Assembly: GCA_039666455.1 (NCBI GenBank)
Contig: JAVSLW010000009.1
Location: 1 to 64,000, forward strand
DNA from: Methanobacterium sp.
GTDB lineage: Archaea; Methanobacteriota; Methanobacteria; Methanobacteriales; Methanobacteriaceae
Reading direction: 5' to 3'
DNA: 64,000 nt
The number at the start of each line of letters is the position of its first letter. The first letter of the stretch is position 1. The position numbers were made by a program, and so were the translations under genes. Below are positions 33,922 through 41,671 of this stretch, piece after piece. Under the pieces are notes generated by a model. The model ran no database searches and was not told the origin of the DNA. It saw nothing but the letters and a program-made list of their open reading frames with translations.

Positions 33922-36900
33922 ATGGATAGTCAAAGAGCTGTAAAACTTTTAGATGAAACTTTTAATCAGGAATTTGACATTGAAAGATTTGCAATTTTTA
34001 TTAATGAATTATTTAACCATTTTAAGTTTAAGAAGAACTTTGAAGAGGATTCAGTTCCACTAAGCACGGAATATAACGATTATATCGAAAAATTACAATC
34101 TTTAGGAGTATACAGGGACTCTAATAAAGAAACAATTGAAGTTTTTGCAGTTAAACTTAAAAGAGATAGTTCTGTTGAAAAAGCAAGAACTATGCAGCGA
34201 AATTCAATTGCTAATTACCTTAAAAAATTTAATAGGAATGCATCATTGGTTGCTTTTTATGGTGATAATCCTGAAGATTGGCGGTTTTCACTTGTAAAAG
34301 TAGATTATGAACTTTTTAAGGACGAAAAAGGTAATTTAAAGGTTGATGAAAAGCTAACCCCTGCAAAAAGATATTCATTTTTAGTTGGTAAAAATGAGCC
34401 GAACCATACCTGTAGAAGTCAATTTTTACCCTTAATAGAAAAAGAAACTGAAGATCCGACTGTTGAAGAGATTGAAACTGCTTTCAGCGTAGAAAAAGTA
34501 ACTAAAGAATTCTTCAATGAATATAAAGAGCTTTTTTTACGCCTAAAGGACTCATTAGATAAAATAATTGGGAAAGATCCTGTAATAAAAGCTGAATTCG
34601 ATGAAAAGAATATAATCACTGCGGATTTTGCAAAAAAACTAATGGGGCAAATTGTATTTATTTACTTCCTGCAAAAGAAGGGGTGGCTTGGAGTAGAGAT
34701 GGATCAGGAATGGGGAACTGGTCCTAAAAACTTCTTAAGAACTCTTTATGATAAAAAAGATTATGACAATTTCTTCAACGATGTATTAGAACATTTATTT
34801 TATGATGCATTGGCTACTGATAGATACGATGATTACTATGAAAAATTTGAATGTAAAATTCCTTTTTTAAATGGGGGTTTGTTTGAGCCTATTAATTTAT
34901 ATAATTGGCGTAAAACCGGTATTAAAATTGATAATAAAATATTTGGAGATATTTTAAATACTTTTGACCTGTTTAACTTTACAATAAAAGAAGACGAACC
35001 TTTAGAGAGAATAGTGGCTGTAGACCCTGAAATGTTAGGGAAAGTCTTTGAAAATTTACTTGAAGTTAAGGATAGGAAATCAAAAGGTGCTTTTTATACT
35101 CCAAGAGAAATTGTGCATTACATGTGCCAGCAGAGCCTTATTAATTATCTTGGTACTCATTTAGAAATTCCAAAAGAAGATATTGAAAGTTTTATCCAGT
35201 TAGGAGATTTTGCATTAGATTCAATTATCAGAGCTAAGGAATTAGGCCAATCTTCTAAAATGTATGCACTTCCAGAATCTATAATCGCTGAAAAAGATAT
35301 TATTGACAAATTAATTGATGAGGTTAAAATTGTAGACCCTGCTGTTGGATCAGGTGCATTCCTTGTTGGTATGATGAATGAAATGCTTAAAGTTAAGTCT
35401 ATTTTATCTTTATTAAAAGATGAAATTAATGTAAATTATGATATTAAGCATCAAATAATTGAAAATTCCCTTTATGGAGTAGATTTAGACTCTTCTGCAG
35501 TGGATATAACAAAATTAAGGTTTTGGCTTTCTCTTATAGTTGATGAAGAATCTATTGATGATATAAAACCATTACCTAACTTAGATCATAAAGTAATGTG
35601 TGGAAATAGCCTTCTGGAAGAATATAATGGTCTAAAGTTATTCGATGAAAATATTCTGTTAGAAAAGCCTAAAGAAAAAAAAGAGTTAAAACAGATAACC
35701 TTATATGATGAAAGGCTTCAAGAATCACGTAAAAAGCTAAAAAGGTTAAGAGAACTGCAAAAACTTTACTTTAATGAACAGAATAAAAGGCAGAAAGATA
35801 GTTATAGGGCAGAAATTGACAAAATAGAATGGGAATTAATTGAGGAAACTCTTAAAGAAGAAGGTAATGAAGAAGCTATTCAAAAGCTTGAGCATTATAA
35901 AAAAGGTAATTCAAAACCTTTCTTTTTATGGAAATTATATTTTGCAGAGGTCTTTCAAAGGAAAAATCCTGGATTTGATGTAGTAGTTGCTAACCCTCCA
36001 TATGGGATAGTATATGATGAAGCCTTTAAAAAAATGTATGAGGACAAATTTGAAACCTTTAAAAGAAATAATGATATATATGTGGCATTTTATGAAAATG
36101 GATTGTTTTTATTGAGAAATAACGGAACAATTGTATATATAACTCCTAACACATTTTTAAATGGAGATTACTTTAAATTGTTACGAAAAAAATTAACTAG
36201 TGAAGTTATAATCACTGAAATTCATGATTTTAAAAATGTTCATATATTTGACGATCCAACTGTGTTTGTAGCGGTACTTAGTAGTATTAAAAAAAGAGAA
36301 GTCAATTATCCTTATACCTTTAATATCAAAACTTCAAAGGATTCAATAGCTAATTTTGATGAAGAACTAATTGAAATAGAAAAAAAATCTGATAAACCAT
36401 TGAAAGCTCGAAATCCCATATTAAGAAAAATTTTAGGAATTCCAAACATTGAACTAATTGATAATATTTTTTATGTTAAAGACGTGGGTTTTAATTATTG
36501 GACAAAAGGTAGGGGTAAAAAGAGAGGAGGAAATTCAATAGGTAAAAGAGTATTTTATAAAGGCAAACAATTAGATTCTAAAGATATACCTTTCTTAAAA
36601 GGTAGAAATATAGTTAAATATTATATTGATTCTCCTAATAATTATTTAAAACACGACTATGAAAGTTATTTAGATTATGAAGTTGATACATTTAGATTCT
36701 CTGAAAATTTTCTGAAGCAAAATCCAAAAATAATTTATAGGCAAACTTCAAATAAAATTGTTGCAACAATAGATTTTAATTCTTATTTTCTTGATAAAAC
36801 TGTTCATTTAATAGTTCCAAAGGAAGATAAAAGTTCTTTAGATTTAAAATATGTTCTAGCATTATTAAATTCTAGATTATTTAATTATCTATATCAATAT

Positions 36901-37176
36901 GTTTCACAAGAAATGTCTGGTAGAACGTTTGCTCAAGTTAAAACTACTTATATAAAACAATTACCTGTCAAATTAATCTCTATACTAGAACAAAAAGCTT
37001 ACATTGAATTAATTAATCAGATATTCGAAATAACAAGAAATAATGATTATTTAACCGATGATAAAAAACAAAATGAAGTAAAGAAGCTAGAAAATGAACT
37101 TGATAAACTAATATATGATTTGTATGAATTAACTCCTAAAGAAAGAAAAATTATTGGAAATTTCAATCAAGAATAA
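33922..37176 (+). CDS. Eco57I-like adenine-specific DNA methyltransferase with specificity domain
   Basis: 1084 residues from the ATG at 33922, one base after the helicase stop. An upstream TTG in the same frame is unlikely. The S-adenosylmethionine motif I is DPAVGSGAFL (about 472-481), and the amino-methyltransferase motif IV is NPPY (about 691-694). GAFYTPREIVHYM precedes motif I, as is usual in type I/IIG enzymes. The C-terminal 300 residues look like a TaqI-type target-recognition region (KGRNIVKYY, LNSRLFNYLY). The N-terminal 300 residues resemble Eco57I/type ISP proteins. I do not see a clear PD-ExK motif, so cleavage may be supplied by the partner. Confidence 0.88.
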   Translation: MDSQRAVKLLDETFNQEFDIERFAIFINELFNHFKFKKNFEEDSVPLSTEYNDYIEKLQSLGVYRDSNKETIEVFAVKLKRDSSVEKARTMQRNSIANYLKKFNRNASLVAFYGDNPEDWRFSLVKVDYELFKDEKGNLKVDEKLTPAKRYSFLVGKNEPNHTCRSQFLPLIEKETEDPTVEEIETAFSVEKVTKEFFNEYKELFLRLKDSLDKIIGKDPVIKAEFDEKNIITADFAKKLMGQIVFIYFLQKKGWLGVEMDQEWGTGPKNFLRTLYDKKDYDNFFNDVLEHLFYDALATDRYDDYYEKFECKIPFLNGGLFEPINLYNWRKTGIKIDNKIFGDILNTFDLFNFTIKEDEPLERIVAVDPEMLGKVFENLLEVKDRKSKGAFYTPREIVHYMCQQSLINYLGTHLEIPKEDIESFIQLGDFALDSIIRAKELGQSSKMYALPESIIAEKDIIDKLIDEVKIVDPAVGSGAFLVGMMNEMLKVKSILSLLKDEINVNYDIKHQIIENSLYGVDLDSSAVDITKLRFWLSLIVDEESIDDIKPLPNLDHKVMCGNSLLEEYNGLKLFDENILLEKPKEKKELKQITLYDERLQESRKKLKRLRELQKLYFNEQNKRQKDSYRAEIDKIEWELIEETLKEEGNEEAIQKLEHYKKGNSKPFFLWKLYFAEVFQRKNPGFDVVVANPPYGIVYDEAFKKMYEDKFETFKRNNDIYVAFYENGLFLLRNNGTIVYITPNTFLNGDYFKLLRKKLTSEVIITEIHDFKNVHIFDDPTVFVAVLSSIKKREVNYPYTFNIKTSKDSIANFDEELIEIEKKSDKPLKARNPILRKILGIPNIELIDNIFYVKDVGFNYWTKGRGKKRGGNSIGKRVFYKGKQLDSKDIPFLKGRNIVKYYIDSPNNYLKHDYESYLDYEVDTFRFSENFLKQNPKIIYRQTSNKIVATIDFNSYFLDKTVHLIVPKEDKSSLDLKYVLALLNSRLFNYLYQYVSQEMSGRTFAQVKTTYIKQLPVKLISILEQKAYIELINQIFEITRNNDYLTDDKKQNEVKKLENELDKLIYDLYELTPKERKIIGNFNQE

Positions 37177-37190
37177 ATGGTAGTGTAAAA

Positions 37191-37310
37191 ATGGAAATTA
37201 CTAAATGTCTCAATGAATGGAATGCAACAATTGAAGCTTTGGGCCAGGGAAAACAAACAATTTTAATAAGGAAATATGGGATCAGTATTGATAAATATTT
37301 CGGTTCTTAA
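37191..37310 (+). pseudogene. Truncated DUF1802-like gene
   Basis: 39 codons beginning MEITKCLNEWNATIEALGQG and KQTILIRKYG, which matches the start of DUF1802 proteins. It then stops at a TAA after Tyr-Phe-Gly-Ser. Family members are several times longer, so this is a 5' fragment. It begins 14 nt after the methyltransferase stop. Confidence 0.5.
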
Positions 37311-37391
37311 GGCTCCATTTTAATATATACAAAATATACAACTGTACTTTTATCAGATACATTTGAATAACTATCAATGCGTGAAATTAGA

Positions 37392-37485
37392 AAATAACCA
37401 GTTCGGCTGCCCCAAAAAGAGGCATTCGAAGAGATTCTAAATAAAATTTAACCCGTTAAAATTAAAATAGAAGAAAAAAAGGATA
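37392..37485. repeat. Duplicated intergenic segment, copy 1
   Basis: About 94 bp beginning AAATAACCAGTTCG and ending in an A-rich run before GGATA. It is almost identical to 42086-42185, apart from a 6-7 nt indel and a few substitutions. The two copies flank the toxin-antitoxin cluster in the same orientation. Confidence 0.8.
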
Positions 37486-37729
37486 CGGGCAAAATCATAA
37501 GCAGTGCATTTTTTGAATACAAAGTTAAGGATGAAAAAGGTAATTATACAGATGAATCCAGTAAAACAGACCCTGAAATAACAAAATCAACTTTGTATGG
37601 TTATATAAGGGAGTTTGGAAAGTATGGATTGATTGAAAAGGACAAAAATCAGTATAAATTAACTGAATTAGGGAAAAAAAATTCGTGGATATGTTGATTG
37701 AGCATTTAATTGAATTTGTTTTGCACTAA
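37452..37729 (+). pseudogene. Frameshifted winged-helix-like gene fragment
   Basis: The frame runs from 37452 with no start codon. It reads SSAFFEYKVKDEKGNYTDES and then ITKSTLYGYIREFGKYGLIE, a winged-helix-like layout. A run of eight A at 37674-37681 breaks the frame (TGA at 37695). The other frame continues FVDMLIEHLIEFVLH to a TAA at 37727. It is truncated at the 5' end and probably dead. A homopolymer sequencing error could explain the frameshift but not the missing start. Confidence 0.5.
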
Positions 37730-37822
37730 TCTTAATAAATGTAAAAATTAATATATTAAACCATAGAAAATTACACTTAATAAGAAAAATTAAATGATCT
37801 TGAATTATTCCAGTGATTTGTC

Positions 37823-38164
37823 ATGAAAAAAGAAGAAATTATTGAAATTCGTCAAACGCGTAGCGTTCAGGACGCCAAAATTCAAAGAATTTTGCGCGTA
37901 ATAAGAATTTCAAACCCTATGATCCAAAAGAAATATAAGGGCATTGTAAAATGTATTTTTGGGTCTTATGTTCGTGGTGAAGAAGGTCCAGGAAGTGATC
38001 TGGATGTTTTAGTGGAATTTAAAGATGATGCAAATCTTCTGGATTTAGTAGGTATTTCTCAATTCCTGGAAGATAGAATCCATATTCCTGTTGATGTGGT
38101 CCCTATTGACACTGTTCGAGAGGAGATTAGAGAGCAGGTTTTAAGGGAGGCTATTCCTATATGA
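37823..38164 (+). CDS. MNT-type nucleotidyltransferase with an in-frame palindrome insertion
   Basis: 113 residues. A minimal nucleotidyltransferase: GSYVRGEEGPGSDLDVLVEF holds the GS(X)nDxD active-site motif, followed by LEDRIHIPVDVVP. Such proteins are usually antitoxins that AMPylate a HEPN toxin partner. No HEPN gene follows here. Between MKKEEIIEI and RISNPMIQ lie about 17 extra codons (residues 10-26) encoded by two palindromes. The extra residues precede the catalytic core. Confidence 0.85.
   Translation: MKKEEIIEIRQTRSVQDAKIQRILRVIRISNPMIQKKYKGIVKCIFGSYVRGEEGPGSDLDVLVEFKDDANLLDLVGISQFLEDRIHIPVDVVPIDTVREEIREQVLREAIPI
37849..37899. repeat. Palindromic insertion inside the MNT gene
   Basis: AACGC-gta-GCGTT (37855-37867) and CAAAATTC-aaa-GAATTTTG (37876-37894). 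Both have the 3-nt loop of the family. It is translated in frame near the N-terminus of the nucleotidyltransferase. Confidence 0.75.
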
Positions 38165-38198
38165 GGGATTCAAAGCTTTACGTTTAGTTTTTCCTAAT

Positions 38199-38330
38199 TT
38201 AATGATTTCCTTCAAGATCATTGAGAGTTCTAGTAACACCTTTCTTAAATCCGTTTCTAGATTCTTAAACTGTTTCCTCAATGCCTTCTGATGATTTTAT
38301 TATCTTTTTTATCAATTTTTTATCTTTCAT
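38199..38330 (-). pseudogene. Small lysine-rich ORF broken by a stop codon
   Basis: 44 codons from an ATG at 38330 in the same frame: MKDKKLIKKIIKSSEGIEETV, a TAA, then RNGFKKGVTRTLNDLEG. The residues on both sides of the stop look like one charged helical protein. It lies between two nucleotidyltransferase genes. Identity unknown. Confidence 0.3.
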
Positions 38331-38348
38331 GAATCATTTCACCTTATA

Positions 38349-38954
38349 TCATGCAAAGACCACTTTTTTCCGGTAATTCAATTTATGACTTCGCATAAAC
38401 CTTTCTAGTTCTCCTTCATATTTTTGGGGCACCATAATTCCTGAACGCAGTCTTTCGCCTTGAAGATCCTGTATCATACCTTCATAAGTGTACTTTCTGT
38501 CTTTTTTCTTTTGAGAATAGCCGTAAAGGATTTGATTCACTTTAACTTTCTCTTGAGGAGATAATTCATCCATGGAATAAGTGAAAAGCACTTGAGGGGA
38601 GGGATTAATAATTCGAATTAAATATTCAGAAATTGCTGGTTTGATTAAAAATCCTTCAGTAAGGATTCCGTAGAAAAATGATTTGTCAATATCTTCATCT
38701 TCGCTAACTGCATAGAGTGATGCGGGAAGCTCCAGTTCAGCCTCACATTCATCGGATAGAATATTATATAATGGTTCTTCACCCTTTTTAAGGTTTTCAC
38801 GGTCATGGAACAGTGCAAAAAAATCCACATCTGATTTAGAAGTTAGTTCTCCTCTTATATAACTTCCATATGCCACCAAGAGTTCCAGGCCTTCGATATG
38901 ATGAGTTTTTTGATGGATTTTATCTAGAAACTTCTTCTGGTAAGATTTTAACAT
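38349..38954 (-). CDS. Nucleotidyltransferase-domain protein (antitoxin-like)
   Basis: 201 residues. A nucleotidyltransferase fold at residues about 15-110 has AYGSYIRGELTSKSDVDFFALF, the GS(X)nDxD motif. About 90 C-terminal residues include YEGMIQDLQGERLRSGIMVP, a helical substrate-binding-like part. Its start overlaps the upstream HEPN-like gene by 35 nt. The pair is a likely HEPN-MNT toxin-antitoxin module. Confidence 0.85.
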   Translation of the reverse strand: MLKSYQKKFLDKIHQKTHHIEGLELLVAYGSYIRGELTSKSDVDFFALFHDRENLKKGEEPLYNILSDECEAELELPASLYAVSEDEDIDKSFFYGILTEGFLIKPAISEYLIRIINPSPQVLFTYSMDELSPQEKVKVNQILYGYSQKKKDRKYTYEGMIQDLQGERLRSGIMVPQKYEGELERFMRSHKLNYRKKVVFA

Positions 38955-39297
38955 CTAATTCACTCTCAACTCTTTTTACAATTTTTTCCATGCATTTTAC
39001 AGCTTCTTCAGCTAGATCTCCATTGCTTCCACCGTAACCCAATCTTTCATAAATTCTATGTAATCGGCGGAAACACTTTCTTTCACTCTCGCCCAGTTCA
39101 GTTTTTACTATGTAAAATGTCTGGGTTCTCCTGTGAGTGGAATATGGATCTTCTCGGCTTTCATAGGCTAAAACAGCTTCTTCAGCTACTTTATATGCCA
39201 TATCTCCAACTACAGATAATCTTTCTTTTTGAAGAGCTTCATACAATGTTTCAGCCTTCTCACGTGCATTTCTAAGGTGGATATCAATTGAAACCAT
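38920..39297 (-). CDS. HEPN-like protein, probable toxin partner
   Basis: 125 residues, all helical by pattern, with AYKVAEEAVLAYESREDP and CFRRLHRIYERLGYGG. This resembles HEPN-domain proteins that pair with MNT nucleotidyltransferases. The canonical RX4-6H motif is not clearly visible. It overlaps the nucleotidyltransferase gene downstream by 35 nt, so the two are coupled. An RNase role is inferred from family and context. Confidence 0.65.
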   Translation of the reverse strand: MVSIDIHLRNAREKAETLYEALQKERLSVVGDMAYKVAEEAVLAYESREDPYSTHRRTQTFYIVKTELGESERKCFRRLHRIYERLGYGGSNGDLAEEAVKCMEKIVKRVESELDVKILPEEVSR

Positions 39298-39564
39298 TTT
39301 AAAATCTCCTTTCCTTAATAATTATATAACTGAAATATTAGATAAGTTTTTCTACTAATTGTTAAAGAAAATTCTTTAATTATTATAGGATAGAGTATGT
39401 ATATAGCTTTTTCTACTAATAATTAATGAAAAATGTGGGATAATAATGATATGAATTTGCCAGATATAGGACATAACGGACAAATATCAGATATGGCGGA
39501 CATTTTTAAAAATTCATGATGAAATTGTATTTAAATATCTTTAGAGAATTATTTATAAAATAAT

Positions 39565-39593
39565 TTATCCACAATATCCACAGCTTATCCACA
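39565..39593. repeat. Three TATCCACA boxes at 10-bp spacing
   Basis: TTATCCACA at 39565-39573 and 39585-39593, with TATCCACA at 39575-39582 between them, all in the same orientation and one helical turn apart. The two outer copies equal the bacterial DnaA-box consensus. Archaea lack DnaA, so this is more likely a binding site for another protein or a plasmid or virus relic. Confidence 0.5.
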
Positions 39594-39625
39594 ATTTAGA
39601 AAAATAATTTTTTAGAATCTGAGAA

Positions 39626-39679
39626 AGTTTACAATTTATAAACTTTTTGTTTATATTCCGTAAACTATGCTGAAATTAA
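39626..39679. repeat. Operator-like repeat, copy 1
   Basis: AGTTTAC, TTTATAAAC, GTTTAT and GTAAACTATGC in about 50 bp. It closely matches the copy at 40515-40567 upstream of the HTH-nucleotidyltransferase gene, in the same orientation. The two copies bracket that two-gene cassette. Confidence 0.7.
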
Positions 39680-39705
39680 TAAATATTTTCAAAATTTTTT
39701 GGTGA

Positions 39706-39984
39706 TTAAATGGGAGTAGTTTCGTCAAGTAGCTGATCCATTCTGCTTATAAACTTACCTGCAGATTTAATTCCAGATTTTACTTCTTCAGAGGATGGTG
39801 CTATTTGAAATGAGTATTGATCGGTATTTCTAGCGCTCCGCATTCTATCAAAGAGCAGTACATATTCTTCTTCAAGCCATTCTCTTGCTTGTTTAATTGA
39901 AAGTTCGCTTTTTTCATTTGAAGGCTCAACTGGACGTAAAAGCCTTCTATTAAAACAGTTTTCCAGGTCATTCAAGTGATTCAC
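39706..39984 (-). CDS. HEPN-like protein, probable toxin
   Basis: 92 residues, helical, with SIKQAREWLEEEYVLLFDRM, a typical HEPN-type helix, and RSARNTDQY. An unambiguous catalytic RX4-6H is not visible. Its start overlaps the upstream HTH-nucleotidyltransferase gene by 17 nt, which is the usual layout of a two-gene toxin-antitoxin module. The roles are inferred from that pairing. Confidence 0.65.
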   Translation of the reverse strand: MNHLNDLENCFNRRLLRPVEPSNEKSELSIKQAREWLEEEYVLLFDRMRSARNTDQYSFQIAPSSEEVKSGIKSAGKFISRMDQLLDETTPI

Positions 39985-40501
39985 CCTTTAAAATTATTGA
40001 ATTTCTTAAAAGAGAGTTATAAAACGGTTTATCTGTATTTTTTAGCGTGTCTAATTTTTCAGGAGTTAAAATGAGCATGTTTACTTCAGACTCTGTCATA
40101 GCTCTTAAATCCTTGTTTAACAGGCTTATCTTTTGTTCAGGAGGATATTTTTCTACTTTAACCCAGATGTCAAAATCACTTTCTATGGTGTTTGTTCCTG
40201 ATGCCCAGCTTCCATATATACCTATAGCATCTGCCCAATCTAAATTACGCTGATCAAGGTCTATTTTATCTAAATTTAAAAGAACTTTGATTTCTCTTGC
40301 CTTTGTAGTATCATTTGGACAATATTTTCTCCCATGTCTTTCAAGCAAACCGTTATTTTTCAGATAATCTAAAAATCTTGAAACAAGCCCTTTTGAAACT
40401 CCAGTTTCTCTTGAAATTTCTGTTACAGTTGATATATCGTGATATAACACATAATAAAGGATTTCAACTCTTTTTTTCGTCTTGAAGAGTTCACTAAGCA
40501 T
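39968..40501 (-). CDS. HTH-nucleotidyltransferase antitoxin-like protein
   Basis: 177 residues. A winged helix-turn-helix (about 1-65) has TVTEISRETGVSKGLVSRFLDYLKNNGLL. A nucleotidyltransferase domain (about 80-175) has GIYGSWASGTNTIESDFDIWVKV, the GS(X)nDxD motif. The DNA-binding part suggests autoregulation through the GTTTAC/GTAAAC repeats directly upstream (40515-40567). It is coupled to the HEPN-like gene downstream. Confidence 0.85.
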   Translation of the reverse strand: MLSELFKTKKRVEILYYVLYHDISTVTEISRETGVSKGLVSRFLDYLKNNGLLERHGRKYCPNDTTKAREIKVLLNLDKIDLDQRNLDWADAIGIYGSWASGTNTIESDFDIWVKVEKYPPEQKISLLNKDLRAMTESEVNMLILTPEKLDTLKNTDKPFYNSLLRNSIILKGESLE

Positions 40502-40514
40502 AATAATAATTAAA

Positions 40515-40567
40515 AGTTTACGGTTTATAAACTTTTTGTTTACGTTCTGTAAACTATGCGAAATTGA
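40515..40567 (-). promoter_or_regulatory. Operator-like repeat, copy 2, upstream of the HTH-nucleotidyltransferase gene
   Basis: Repeated GTTTAC and its complement GTAAAC occur four times in about 45 bp (GTTTAC, TATAAAC, GTTTAC, GTAAAC), immediately before the start of the gene at 40501. This is consistent with an autoregulatory operator. The same block recurs at 39626-39679. Confidence 0.6.
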
Positions 40568-40589
40568 TTAATAATCTGCGAACTCTAAA

Positions 40590-40778
40590 TCATTCAACTA
40601 TCATTTTCTTCTTTTTTTCATCAATCGCAATGATCAATCTATCATCCAACCTTATAAGCTCTGCAAGGGGTTTCCCATCTAATTCGCCGCCGAGTTTCCT
40701 TATTTTCAAGCAGGGCATGATGAGCTGGATTTCTGAACTTTTAATAATTTCCTTTTCAAGTCCCAGTATCTGTTTGCA
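40590..40778 (-). pseudogene. 3' fragment of an unidentified gene
   Basis: 62 codons in a coding-like frame without a start: EIQLIMPCLKIRKLGGELDG followed by KPLAELIRLDDRLIIAIDEK and a lysine run. An in-frame TAA bounds it upstream. It appears to be the C-terminal end of a lost gene. I do not recognise the family. Confidence 0.4.
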
Positions 40779-40853
40779 TTAGTTTTAATAAATGGAATTA
40801 CTAATATATTAAATTGTAAAAAAGATAATTGAATTAATTTCTCCGTGATTTAT

Positions 40854-41159
40854 ATGAAAACCAAAGCAGAAGTTTTAGAAATCCTGGAAAAGGATCTTCC
40901 ACACCTTAAAAAAGCTTTTCATGTGAAAACAATAGGATTATTTGGATCATGCGCTCGCGGGGAACATACAGAGGAAAGTGACCTGGATCTAATGATAGAA
41001 TTTGAAAAAACACCAGGTTTTCTTGAGTTATCAGATCTAGAGGAACATCTTTCTGATTTGGCTGGTTTTAAAGTGGAAATTGTTACTCCTGGTGGTTTAA
41101 AAGATAGAGTAAAACATAGCATAATGAAAGATATGGAATTTATCCATGTAAAAGCATGA
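40854..41159 (+). CDS. MNT-type nucleotidyltransferase
   Basis: 101 residues from the ATG at 40854 (MKTKAEVLEILEKDLP). A GTG three codons earlier is less likely. The active site is GLFGSCARGEHTEESDLDLMIEF, followed by LEEHLSDLAGFKVEIVTP. Antitoxin-like by family. Instead of the usual HEPN/DUF86 partner, a HicB gene follows 34 nt downstream. The upstream 60 bp resemble those before the MNT gene at 37823, so the two promoters are related. Confidence 0.85.
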   Translation: MKTKAEVLEILEKDLPHLKKAFHVKTIGLFGSCARGEHTEESDLDLMIEFEKTPGFLELSDLEEHLSDLAGFKVEIVTPGGLKDRVKHSIMKDMEFIHVKA

Positions 41160-41193
41160 TATGATCAGATGACAATATTTTGAGGTTAAAATA

Positions 41194-41418
41194 ATGAAAC
41201 GATATAAGGTTTCTGTAGTAATAGAAAAGGATGAAGATGGATATTTTGCATTTAGTCCTGAACTTCAGGGTTGTTATGCTCAAGGTGAAACCTATGAGGA
41301 AGTTATAGAGAATATTAAAGATGCTATTCGTCTCCACATTAAAGATATGATAGAAAACAAAGAAGCAATTCCTGAAATTGAATCCATCAGCTTAACTTCT
41401 CTGGAAGTAGAAGTATGA
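41194..41418 (+). CDS. hicB: HicB-type antitoxin
   Basis: 74 residues with the HicB fold: YKVSVVIEKDEDGYFAFSPE, LQGCYAQGETYEEVIENIKDAI. It is the short form without a C-terminal DNA-binding domain. It overlaps hicA by 4 nt. It neutralises HicA by direct binding. Confidence 0.9.
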   Translation: MKRYKVSVVIEKDEDGYFAFSPELQGCYAQGETYEEVIENIKDAIRLHIKDMIENKEAIPEIESISLTSLEVEV

Positions 41419-41642
41419 GTGATAAACTTCCTCGAGTAACAGCAAATAAAGTTATTAAGGTTTTAGAGAGTGTAGGATTCGTTCTTACACGCCAAAGTGG
41501 AAGCCATAAAATCTATAAAAATAAGGAGGGTGTGAGGATAACGGTTCCATATCATTCTGGAAAGACCCTTCACCCTAAATTATTGAAAAACATACTTAAA
41601 GATGCTGATTTAACTGTAGACCAGTTTAAAGAATTATTATAA
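41415..41642 (+). CDS. hicA: HicA-type mRNA interferase toxin
   Basis: 75 residues with a double-stranded-RNA-binding-like fold: KVIKVLESVGFVLTRQSGSH with the catalytic His in GSHKIY, and VPYHSGKTLHPKLLKNIL. It is expected to cleave mRNA when free of HicB. The antitoxin-first gene order is common for the pair. Confidence 0.92.
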   Translation: MSDKLPRVTANKVIKVLESVGFVLTRQSGSHKIYKNKEGVRITVPYHSGKTLHPKLLKNILKDADLTVDQFKELL

Positions 41643-41663
41643 TTTTTCCGCTGCGGAGAAAAG
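41643..41663. terminator. Hairpin between hicA and a convergent MNT gene
   Basis: TTTTTCCG, loop CTGC, CGGAGAAAA: a stem with one bulge, T-rich on one side and A-rich on the other. This suits a bidirectional terminator between convergent genes. Confidence 0.5.
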
Positions 41664-41671
41664 AAATCAAT

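Larger units (their letters stand above)
39298..39705. other. Intergenic region with repeats of regulatory type
   Basis: No gene seen. It contains GGACA repeats near 39467-39505, three TATCCACA boxes at 39565-39593, and an operator-like repeat at 39626-39679. It is AT-rich throughout. Confidence 0.6.

Noticed and set aside
30735..37176. Naming the helicase/methyltransferase pair as DISARM or BREX
   Set aside because: No DrmA, DrmB, PglZ or BrxC-like gene is present in the window. Only a general resemblance can be claimed.
39565..39593. A replication origin based on the DnaA-like boxes
   Set aside because: Archaea use Orc1/Cdc6 rather than DnaA, no such gene is here, and three boxes alone do not make an origin.
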